Origin: Prunella strophiata | Taxonomy: Eukaryota > Chordata > Aves > Passeriformes > Prunellidae | Direction of reading: 5' to 3' | NCBI GenBank assembly: GCA_036583965.1 | Contig: JAZBQD010000025.1 | Coordinates: 13,599,145-13,663,144 of the forward strand | Length of the DNA: 64,000 bases | Shown here: in pieces, positions 45,681 to 55,930 of the stretch | Position numbering within the stretch: the stretch's first letter is position 1 | How the letters are laid out: the number at the start of each line of letters is the position of its first letter | Made by a program: the position numbers and the translations under genes | The notes under the pieces: model-generated | What the model was told of the DNA's origin: nothing | Database searches by the model: none | What the model saw: only the letters and a program-made list of their open reading frames with translations

Positions 45681-46692
45681 GGTTAAAAAAACAAACCAAA
45701 ATGTTCATGAAACATTTACCCGTGCTTAAACTTGCATACTCCAGCCTGATTCTGCAGAACAGCAAGTGTTCACTCACATCCCAGCTCTGCCCCACAGGCG
45801 ACAGCAGTGTTGCTCCCAGAGCAGCATTTGACCCAGGCAGATGGGCACCCAGAAGCCCGACTCCTCCAACAGCTGCATTCGCATGCATTCCTGGGAAATC
45901 GGGGCATGGGAACACTTCAAAAGGGAGCAAATGGGGCAAGGGGGACCTGGGACAAGGAACCAGGTAGAAGTGCTACAGATCCTCCCAGAGCATTTCAGCA
46001 TTGCCCTCCCCACAGCAGGAAAAAGCACTCAGGGCACAGGATAAGTGAACAGATTTTCTTCCTACAGGAAAGACCTAAGAGAAATTTTTAACCAGCAAAT
46101 ATAAACAGATAACAAAACTGATGCTGACATGGCCAAACAGCAGTGCAGAGCAGCAGCAACCACTGAAGCCTTGCTCCCTGGCATGCATGGCCTTCCCAGC
46201 AGCAGCATTCCCACCATCCTATGCCACTTCCCTCACAGCGTCCTCTCATGTTGGGTGAAGATGCTGTACAAACCTGCAAGGAGATGAGAAGCAAGCCACA
46301 GGATGGCTCCAAGCACCAGCACTTCTCAGTTCCACTCTGGAATACCAGGACAGAGGAGCCATGTTTTGCATACCAAGGACATCTAGCAGAGGAGAGAGGA
46401 TCTGTGCTGGGGAGAGGGTCAGTATCCAAATGAGGACAAGGCCAAAGGAGGAAGATGGACATCCAGTGCTTCTCTGTGACTGCTCAGCTGGGAGCAGGGA
46501 GATTTTCATGATCCACCATGGCCCCTTTCAGACAGGGAGGCAAGCAAGATACACACTCTTTCCCAAGGCTTCCTGAGTCTTCAGTTGCAGACAAGATACA
46601 ATGAGCTTGAGATTTGAAGGGTTCCACATGTCCTCTGCAAAAAGCAGCACCAGCATGAGCAACAGCTGGTTGCCACAGCAGAAAACAACTAC
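45681..46692. other. Ordinary non-coding DNA, no gene seen
   Basis: GC-richer spacer ending at the target duplication of the LTR that follows. No gene or repeat was recognised. Confidence 0.5.
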
Positions 46693-46697
46693 ATGGT

Positions 46698-47206
46698 TGT
46701 CCTGGGTTGCAATGCGAGATGTATTCTATTACCATCTCCTTGTACTTTTAAAACTGGGAGGGGCAGTGTTCTCCTTATCTCTTACCTCCTGCTGCGGGAT
46801 TCTCATGTTAATGGCTCTGTTAATGGCCCATCAAGGCCTTATCACATAATTCATAGAAGTTACAATAGTCCATTGTGAGGTGCTCTGCCCAAGGGGGAGG
46901 GCCAGGCAATTTCATGGGATAAAGTTTGGGTTTTGAAACAGAAGAGGCAGTCCTGCTCTTCGGCTCTGCCTAGGACACAGGACTGCCGGCTGCCAGCCTC
47001 ACTGCTTGAGTGGGACCATTTCATTTTGGGACTGCTATTAGCACTCCAGCTAGGAGGGAAAGATATCAGGTCACACTTTGACTCTATTTTGTTTCCTTGT
47101 CTCTACCTTTTTTTTTTTTCCTTTGCATGTATTTTATTTTAGTTTTCTATTAAATTGTATTTCTGACTTAGAGTGTCTCCCTAGTTTTTACTTTCAAACC
47201 AGTACA
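46698..47206 (+). mobile_element. Solo LTR of an endogenous retrovirus, 509 bp, ERVL-like
   Basis: The element starts TGTCCTGGGTTGC and ends AAACCAGTACA, so it has TG...CA termini. A perfect 5-bp target duplication, ATGGT, flanks it at 46693-46697 and 47207-47211. Near the 3' end there is a long T run, then TTTTCTATTAAATTG, where ATTAAA is a variant polyadenylation signal. The last part is T-rich, like the R-U5 of passerine ERVL-type LTRs whose consensus I partly remember (start TGTCCTGG, end CAAACCAGNACA). A 5-bp duplication fits ERVL/class III. No internal retroviral genes adjoin, so it is a solo LTR. Orientation is assigned from the polyadenylation-like signal near the 3' end. Confidence 0.87.
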
Positions 47207-47211
47207 ATGGT

Positions 47212-47708
47212 AAAAGGGACAAAGGCCAGAAGCACCTGCCAAGGACCAATGATCACAGCAGCCTGATTTCAGCATCACTCCACAGCTGAATCAGCCACAC
47301 CATCCCCAGCCTGCTTGGAGCAGCACCCTACACACCTGCACAGTCCTGTAGCCCTGCTGCTGGCTCAGGCCACGAGCCCAGGGTTAAACCTATGCTCAGC
47401 AGCTGCTTCCTGCCCTCTGCTCTTGGGCCATCCCCTCCGCACATGCCAGGTGGAAAGGAAAGCAAGGCTGAGAACCTGGATGAGAGATAAGGAAGCCATG
47501 GTGCTGTGCCTGCTGCTCTTGGGGGAGTAAGGGCTGAATCATAACTTCATCAGCCTACAAGGAAAAGAACCAATTATCTGGCAATTGTATGCAGTCCATT
47601 TCAGTGAGAGGCTCATAACCTAACCAGCCCTTGCAGTCAGGGAGAATAAAATATATGCTGACATCAGTATACAGAGATTCCCATTGGAAGCCACTTTCAC
47701 TGCAGTGT
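47212..47708. other. Ordinary non-coding DNA, no gene seen
   Basis: No retroviral gene remnant could be confirmed next to the LTR. Confidence 0.45.
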
Positions 47709-47709
47709 C

Positions 47710-47744
47710 GTGAATCTTTTCAGAAGCAGCTTGAAAAGATTCAC
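47710..47744. repeat. Perfect 12-bp inverted repeat (hairpin)
   Basis: GTGAATCTTTTC at 47710-47721 is the exact reverse complement of GAAAAGATTCAC at 47733-47744, separated by 11 bases. An adjoining A-T pair extends the stem to 13. It is too short for a typical microRNA precursor, and no T run follows to suggest a terminator-like role. It may be a chance palindrome or the scar of a small foldback element. Confidence 0.9.
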
Positions 47745-49175
47745 TCAGTATATCAATCTTCCTGGGGAGCAGAGCTGGCAATGGTTGTACATAATAATGC
47801 TTAAGCCAATTCACATGCACTGTTGGTGGCTGTCTACAAGTCCTGGCCCTAATCAGTGCATTAAATATAAACATATAACTAATAACTCTGAAAGACCCTC
47901 TCTAGGGGCAGTGAAATCCTCTGCCTTGGCCACTGTCAGCTCCTCAGGCTTCTTCTATAGTGGCACAATCTCCCCTTGACTCCAAGAGGAAGAATGGAAA
48001 ACCATAACTCTTCTCTTTGTTCAGGTGACACATTTTTTATGAGCCAAATTCTTTACTTTAGGTTTTGATGGTGATTCTGCAATTTTATGTTTGTCCTGTA
48101 ATCACAGCGCTCCTCTGAAGCAGTAGCAGAGCCCATAACTGCTGCTGCCTTAATCAGCTTGTGCTGGAGGGGAAGAAGCTGCCCCACTGCAGCCCCCTGA
48201 AACAACCCTGGCTGCCCATTGCTGGGGTACCATGGGTGCCCAGCTCTCCACCTCGACAGCTCCCCTCTGGCAGCCAGCCAGCCTGGACAGGTGGACCTGC
48301 ACTCTCCCGCTCTACTGGCATGAGGAGCCCAGGAGCTGTAAGCTGAAGAGCAGCTAATGGAGCAGGTGACTTGGAGCTCTCTGGATCAGGACCTCCCAAG
48401 CAGTCAGGATTTCTTGAGCAGTATTTACATTGCCATACCTGTTATCACACATACCGCTTGGGGGTGACACATTGGCAAGGATGGAATAACCTTAAATGCC
48501 ACATCTTCTGCAGAAAGTATGTGATGCATCCTTACCAGACATCCATGTGCTCCAATACTGTTGGGACCACTCACTCCATGTGCAGGAAAATCTCTCTAGA
48601 AGCAGCATAATGCTGTTGAAGACTTTCCCATGTAATAGAGTCTGTTTTTTCTTTCTTTTTGATTCTTGTGGGGTTTTTTAAACAGGTAGTAAACCACCTT
48701 AAAACTTCCCCTTTCATCATTACACAAACAAAATCTGACCATTAATCCCCTGTTTATCCCCTGTGCACATACACCTCTGGTTACTGCAGCTATGGGAGTC
48801 CCCCATTTACTCAATGAAATAAACAGGCACTTAGTTTGTGCTGCCAGAGGAATGTGACATTTGAGAGAAAACACAGTATTCCCCCTTCCTTACCTTGGTG
48901 TGTGCTTTACTGCTGGCTCATAGGTATGCCCTGCACTGGGGCCACTGAGGAGGTAGCACAGGACACTCCAAAGGAGGCAGCTCCTGAGCATGCTGTGAGC
49001 TCGACTCGGGACACTGCCATCACTTGTCGCAGGTTTGTAGGAATGAAGTGTCAGCCTAGATCAAAGTCTTGTGAGTGACTTTCTGTGAAGAAAGGGGATA
49101 GAAAAGAAAGCATCTTACAAAGCAGATTATAGTTGCCTTCACCTTCCCCACTTCTGTGTGACTGAGGTGCAGCTC
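47745..49175. other. Ordinary non-coding DNA, no gene seen
   Basis: Unique-looking sequence. A minus frame at 47620-47874 crosses the hairpin but has no secure protein match. Confidence 0.45.
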
Positions 49176-49254
49176 CTGATACACTGGCTGTGCCTTGTAT
49201 CTGGCTGATACACTGGCTGTGCCTTGTGGGCTGTGCCCACACTGGCTGTGTGGG
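49176..49254. repeat. Tandem repeat, 29-bp unit, two copies plus a partial third
   Basis: CTGATACACTGGCTGTGCC begins at 49176 and again at 49205, each time continuing with TTGT. A shortened third copy (CACTGGCTGTGTGGGC) follows near 49239-49254. The first two copies are nearly identical over their first 23 bases, implying a recent duplication. No coding frame is supported. Confidence 0.85.
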
Positions 49255-51079
49255 CAGCAGCTCTGAGCTGAGAGCCTCTGTGCCATCCTCCATAACAACC
49301 ACACTGAGGGTAGGAGAGCCCAGATGGGGTGTCCAGGCCAGGCTAAGTCCAAATCCAGTGTTAAGAGCCCTCTATATGTTGTTTTCTACAGCAGCTGAAT
49401 CACAGATGCTGCTTCATCAAGCTTGAGATTTGTCAGCCATTGATAGTGCTTCACACAGTAACAAAAAAATATTTTAAAGAAAATAGGCATCAGAAGAAAG
49501 CAAGCACACTGGCTTATGGGTCTGCCATCCCCCACTGAAGCCTGGCAGCCCGCCTGCTGCCAGGCCTGACAGGTAGGCAGAGATGGGAAAACCCCTCATG
49601 GCTCTTTTTATTGTGATAGCCCTATATGAAGCTGCAAACATATCTGTCACCTTCCAGCACATTGTTTACCAGCTCTCCTCAACATTCCCCAAACAATATT
49701 TTCTAGAGACTGTAATTCAATACCTCACACCCCAGAGCTGTAGCATCAGCCCAGAGAGCATCATGATGAATGGATTGTGTTCCTACAGAGCTTGGGCTTG
49801 GGAACTGGTTTGTGCTGTTCCAGCTGTTAATTATCCCTCTGCTTTTTGCTATTCTCATCCCACCTGTGCCTCTGTATTTATCATATGGGTCTACATGCAC
49901 TAAAAACATCCTTACTCTTTAAAGTATAAGGAGTAATTTATCCCTTTTGTGCAACACAAGGCAGCTCAGGGGACCAAATGGCAAGACTTGATCAATAAGG
50001 CGTTCACTAGATTAGAGGCACTGGGGCTCAGACCTCAAAGTGCTTGTTTAGAAGAAATGCAAGAGAATGAACTAAGAATGTTAAGCACAGACACAAATAC
50101 AATTTCCACCACTCTCCCTTCCCCATCCCTTCCCCAGCCTGCATCCCAGAGACATCCTCGCTAATCACTGCTGAGGACACCCTCCAGAGCCAGGCCAGCC
50201 CAGGTCAGGCTGCTCACTGGGAAGAGCTGTTCCTGCCCTCGCAGGCATGGCAGTGCTGTCTCTGCAAGCAGGCAGTGCACAGGAGGAGCACCCCACTTTG
50301 CTGGGAAGCAGCACACCAGCCTCCATCTGTTCAGCCCCCAGCACCCACTCAGCACAGATCACTGCTCTCAGGTGGTTGTTACCTGGTCTCACCCAGGGAG
50401 CTGCAGCCATTCCCCAGAACACTCCTGCTCACTCCAGAGTCTCAGAACCATGGTTCACTCACTTCCCCAAGCCTTTAGTTAGCATGGAGTATAAGTGTTG
50501 AAGGCTGCACACATTCACGCTCACAGCATGTGATCCAGAGGACCAACCAGTAATACTGACAGGTAACTTAAAGGTGCCAACACCTGTCCTTCAAGTGTTT
50601 CTAGTGAGCATATCCTAGACCTTTGTCCACACTGTACTGCACCCTCCCTTTCTCACCACTCCAGTACTGCTGCAGGGCTTTCTCATATCTGTGCTGAAGT
50701 CTTGTTCTCTGCTTATAATGACAGCTTGGATTTCTTAGGAAACCTGCAGCCTTATGAAACAACCATGATGTACCCAACTCAGGATCCCTGGCAGGATTGC
50801 TGTCCTGCTTTCCACCAGTGGCCAAGAGGCTTCCTCCCACCGATGCACCACACACCTCACTCCTTACAAAAGTGAGGGGTAGTTGCTGACCACAAGGACA
50901 TTTTGGTTCCAAGGACCTCATTCAGATCATTAAGACAGGTAATTAAGACTCATGCTGCCACATCTTGCACTGGGAATTGTTGATATTTAATGACATTTCC
51001 AAAATATTTTTAATAGAAATTTCAGGTCTTGTTTCTAATATGACATTTATCTTCTATTAGCATGAAAACAAATAGAAAA
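49255..51079. other. Ordinary non-coding DNA, no gene seen
   Basis: Unique-looking, mixed composition. Open frames on both strands at 49.6-49.9 and 50.2-50.9 kb have no recognisable domain. Confidence 0.5.
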
Positions 51080-51370
51080 GTCTGAAAATCATTGCCTATA
51101 TTATAAATGACTTTATTGTTGGTTTTATTACCTTCTCTATTAAGCTGTCACAATCTGTGCCTCCTCCCATTTTTGTGATGGCCAGCCACTGAAATCCATT
51201 GTGTTTTTCATGTGATTTATACAGGACCCTAGTGATAACTTTATTCACCACGAGGATAATTATCAGCTATATTATTAAGGCTGCTCAGTTGCCCTAGGGG
51301 ATAATGTGTCAGAAAGGTTAAAATATTGACAAGCAATAAAGTATGTATTATAATTACACTGGTGCCAGGA
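51080..51370. promoter_or_regulatory. Regulatory-looking AT-rich block
   Basis: Non-repetitive AT-rich sequence with CTTTATTGTTGG, CTATTAAGCTGTC, GGATAATTATCAGC (a palindromic GATAATTATC-type core near 51255-51264), ATATTATTAAGG and TATAATTACAC. No open frame longer than 60 codons crosses it on either strand. The paired GATA/TAATTA arrangement is suggestive, but conservation is untested. Confidence 0.38.
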
Positions 51371-51498
51371 TAGATAACTGGCTGTGAGCAAAGAACTGAG
51401 CTACATCTTTGCAGCCTTATCCCAGTAAAGACAGCAATGCTGTGGACACACTGAACACATCCCTACAGGACTGCAGCAGTCTAGGCCCATCACCTGGA

Positions 51499-51574
51499 GG
51501 GGACCTCAACAAAGGGTGTGCCCCAACCCATCCATATGGACCCCAACAAAGGGCATGCCCCTTCTCATTCACAT
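51499..51574. repeat. Imperfect tandem duplication, 37-bp unit
   Basis: Two copies share CAACAAAGGG starting at 51507 and 51544, with matching GGAC before and GTGCCCC/ATGCCCC after, followed by related CATCCATAT/CATTCACATAT. Divergence between the copies is moderate. No function is recognised. Confidence 0.8.
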
Positions 51575-54500
51575 ATATTGACCACTTAAGCCCTGACAAC
51601 TGTGCTCTCAGTGAGTTTCTTTATGATTCATAATTGAACAGGATGCATAGCTGAAGTAGAGGAGGTTTTTCCACAATCCTTCTGTATTTCTTCCCATGTC
51701 CCCTAAAAAAGCTTTTCTTCATAAGAATGGCAGAAGGAGAGAGAGGAAAGAACTGGCATCTTTGAAATGAAACACTGATTTCTTCTGGGACTGGAGCAAC
51801 CAGGTGCATGCCTTATTGGTATCATGGTATATAGGTATAATCTGAAGGACGTTGCTGAGATAAATTGCTTTTTGGTTCAGGCACTAACAAAACGAAGCAC
51901 TGAATAACTTGGCACTGCATCTGAAGTGAGACCATAAAACTAACCTTGGTCATTCCTCCAGATCTACTATTGTTACATCAAGACTAGACCAGGGATGGAG
52001 GAGCTCATAAATAATTTCTCATGGAAAGCACGTACACCAGCCAGACAAAATCTCTCTCTGAGAAAATGTGGAAAAGTAGTAGACTTAACCTACTTCAAAA
52101 TGTCATTTTTTGAAGAAAGAAAAAGCCAATTCACATCTCTTTCTTGATGCTTAAAGGATGTGTCTGTACTACAGCAGCATGTTAAGCACCAAGCCCTAGA
52201 CCTGGCTTTGAGCAGCTGAAAGAACTTGCTGCATCAAATTCTGCCACTTCCCTCCAGTATAATCATATTGGAAATAGATGGTCACCTATGGATAAACATG
52301 AGTGAACAAGAACTGTAAGACATTTAATAAACTACATTGGTTAACTTTCTTCTGCTAAAAAAGTGCCAAGGACTACAGAAATTGTATTTACCTCAGGTTC
52401 ATCTACATTTCACCGGATTTGTCTAGGAGAACGTAACCAATGTAGAGGACTGTGGTCCTAGAGATGAGGGTCAGAACTCTAGCCCAGCCAGCCTGACACG
52501 CCCTGCAGCATTTCCCTGGAATATGAGCTCGTGCTACCCTGTCACCGGCCCATTGAATAAATCATGGATTCTGGAGAATTAGAGGTAATTCAACAAAGTA
52601 TCGCTTCTCTGTTCACCACAAGTACAAAAGCGAGAGCCTTTGGCTTTCTTTTATTCAGAACCAAGAAACCTGGTGCTATTGATGCAGCCTTGTGCTCATG
52701 AGCAACAGTTTTTCAACCCAAGAGGTGCAAGACACACCCCTGGGGCAATAAGCAGATTAAAGAGCCCTACAGTAATTACAAATCATGCCAAAAATTAGCT
52801 ATAGGGAGCCTATAGGCACTCCAGCTCCCCTCTGCAGACTCCCTGGAGTCCCACAGGAGATGCTTAATGCAGTTCCAGAGGAGAAGCTCCTTGGGTACTC
52901 ACAACCAAATCTGTCTCCAGGCTTAACATTTACCCTAGAGCTGGACAACTTGTTTCTGCAGCACACTGCTCAGGGCTTCAAATGACAAGACCTCTGCAAG
53001 GGCAACCAGGGAGCTTGCCTTCCTGCCTGATCCCCAAGTTTTTCTTCCTCCAACCAAGGAGTGGTCTGGCACTCAGCAAAGTATCAGAGGCAAGCCTGAC
53101 TTGACTCAAGGACCTACTCGTGTCACCCCCAAGGCCAGCTCCAACACAAACACACCAAAGTCCTCAGAGCATGCCATCTGCTCCGCCTGCAAGGGGGTTT
53201 CCACAGAGGCATCACTGCAGTCAGTGCTCCCCTCACACAAGAAGGAAGGCTGAACTCCCAGAAAGGCTCCGTTTCTCAGAAAATTTGTTGTTAATTTCCC
53301 TGATGACCCCCACACCATGCACTGCCGGAGGTGTTAAAACGTGGACAGAAAACCAAGAGTCTCCTCAGATGACAGCTTTGTGGGACTGATTTAGAATGCC
53401 TGGCTCAGCCTGGCCACAGCTGGTACTGCCCAACACCCAGTGACAAGATGAGCGAGACATGAGCAGCACGAGCTGCAACAGAAGCTCATTTGGTCCACAG
53501 GCACCTTGGGAACTGAACGTGTTTTACAGTGTCACATCAGCACACGGGGAACAGATGACATAAACGGAGGTGAATTAAAACCCATGTCTCATGAGGGCAA
53601 ATGGTTGTGCCTGCAGCATCTGCTCAGCCTGCAGTTTCAAAGCAGCAGAAATTTTAAGTACTACCATTTACAAAAGGTTCATCTTCACCTTTTGTTTGAC
53701 CGTAAATCTCTGAAGATCACCTTGTTAAGGAAAAGTGTGGAACAGCAGGAGTCTTGTACCTCTGCCACACCTCCCCCAGTGTGTTCCTTTCTGATGCATT
53801 ACAGATCATCTCCAGGAGAGATACATCTGCATTACAAAGCATGAATACTCCTTTCAATAACAGACTGTCCACCACATGCCTGACAGCAGGAGACCGAGTA
53901 TTTAATTTGCAGTCACCTGCTCCCACCATCAGCTCAGCCTGCTCTGGGCGACAACCCTAGGAGGTGTTTCCTAGGTGTGCCACAGGGAGCAAGAGCACTG
54001 GGCTGTTTGGTAGGAGTTTTCCTGTGCTTGTCTTTGGCCCATTATTAAAATATCCAGACAAAATCACAGAGAGGGGCTAGTGTCAGCCTGGGGAAAGCAC
54101 AGGTAGATGGTCACTGTATCTTCTCTCTTGAAGGAGCACTGAAGGCTGAACTCCCTCCTCATTTGAAAGAAACACTTCATATTTACTGACAGAGAATTAG
54201 ACAAAACAGACTCTTAGAGGAAAGCATGATTAAATAACACACCATCCATAGCACAATGCATACAAATGCCTATATTGGCTCTCTGTATGCTATCATCTAG
54301 CATTATAATACTTTGCAGAGCACCAGAAGACTGTCTCTACAGGACTATTACCTCTGACTCCTGATAAAACCTCTCCTGAAGTATTTTCTTCCCATTGTGC
54401 CTTGCAGATGTTTCCCTTTTTAATTTGTCAGAGACAAGAAAATGCATCTCTGAAAATAACATTCTTCAACAACACTCTGTTTACTGCCAGATCTCCTTTC

Positions 54501-55649
54501 TCAGCTAGTACTGGTTATGTTTATCCTTGTTTATCAGATGGGCAAACTGCAGCCCAGGCCCATGGTTTAGGTAAACAGCACAAACATGTTCAAATAAAAA
54601 TCAGCTTTATATTATTGAAAGCTCTACAGCTATGAAAAGATGGGAAACATGAAGTCTTCTCACAGCACAAGGGTCCCTGGCACTGGGCTACAACAGAGGA
54701 CTGGAGAGCACTGATGGTATAAAGTCACTTCCCCGCCCAGTTTCTGCCACAGAACCTGCAGCCAGAATGTACCTGATTGCATGCAGGTCACAAGCCTCTG
54801 TCATTACTGGGTTGCAGTTGCTGGGAACATACAAATCACTCGGTGCCTCTTCAGGGAACCCAACATCACAGGGCTGGGAAATTCCTCCTACCAGCTGCTG
54901 TCCATTTGTGCTATAGTCAGCATAGATCCAGGAATCAATATTACTGCTTGTAGGAATTACAAGCATTAAGGATGTTAGATAGAAGGTGAACTTGTCCTTT
55001 CCTAGAGCTAAATGCCTCTTCATGGCACTTAAACAGCCTAGCAGTAATCTGCCCTTGCTGGATGTACAATCACAGGGACTCTGCCAGCACTATAAACAGA
55101 TGTGGAGAGCAGAACCACCACCTCAGAGGACAGTACATCAGCAGAGCAGGTGCCAATGTGACCAAAGAAAGTCTGAGAAACAGAGCTCCTGCTCAAGGGA
55201 GATGGTGCAGAAAGGTTCCAAAGTCTCTTCCCTTCCTCATCAGACTGAAATAAAAAACACAGAGCAAAGGTGTCCCATGTTCTTAAGGGAGGTAGAAATT
55301 TCAGGATTCACCTACCCTGGACCCAGAAGCACTGCTATTGAATGCCCAGTCTTCATAGCCCACAGACCCCTACCTCTACAGAAAGTCCAGTTCTACTAAG
55401 ATATATATAATGAGGCGTTTTGTCCTGCCAAGCTCACCTGTAAGAAGAAACAAAATTACTTGTCCCTGTTTCCTTCAGTGAGCTGTAAACACACTTCTGA
55501 CATAGCCCTTTGACGATGGTATCCTTGGTGCACCTGAGACTGGTAAATCTGTGTTAGTGACCTCACACTGTCCCCCTGGGTAAGTCCAGGGCAGGTTTCC
55601 AACTCGGCAGGCTTGTAGAGTTGCGTAGGCCAAGTAGAAAATATAGGAG
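51575..55649. other. Ordinary non-coding DNA, no gene seen
   Basis: Four kilobases of unique-looking sequence. The 52.0-52.7 kb part is AT-richer and nearly free of open frames. Frames at 53.5-55.4 kb overlap on both strands without domains. No repeat family was identified. Confidence 0.45.
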
Positions 55650-55930
55650 GGATTCTTCCTCCTAAAATTAAATAAACCTTATGTGGAAAATGCCATTTTG
55701 AGTGTCTTGAGCTGTCAATTGCAGGAGAAAGTGATATTGATTTCTACAGAAACTTTATTTGAGTAACCTATTAAATGAAACTTATTTGACACCAGATGAC
55801 TCCTGCAATTTAATTCCCGAGTGAAGTGTTGTCTCCAAGGCTTTGTGATGTTCTTTAACCTGAATGATGAAAGGCATTTTCCTTAGAGCCATTTACTGAT
55901 GGATCTCAGGGTCTTTGCAAATAAAGTCCT
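55650..55930. promoter_or_regulatory. Regulatory-looking block, almost free of open frames
   Basis: Contains GTCAATTGCAGG, ACCTATTAAATGAAAC, GCAATTTAATTCCCGAG and CATTTACTGATGG in non-repetitive sequence. Even short open frames are rare in both strands over about 600 bases (55.4-56.0 kb), unlike the flanks. That fits AT-rich conserved non-coding DNA. AATGATGA...CTGA words near 55863-55900 superficially resemble C/D-box RNA motifs but no terminal stem encloses them. Confidence 0.35.

Noticed and set aside
47620..47874. Minus-strand frame with a HVNWLKHYY segment, faintly like the end of a retroelement integrase
   Set aside because: The resemblance is a few residues only. Flanking frame is broken, no other integrase motif is seen, and the neighbouring LTR has clean solo boundaries.
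55863..55905. AATGATGA and CTGA words resembling C/D-box small nucleolar RNA boxes
   Set aside because: Spacing is too short and no terminal stem brings the boxes together.
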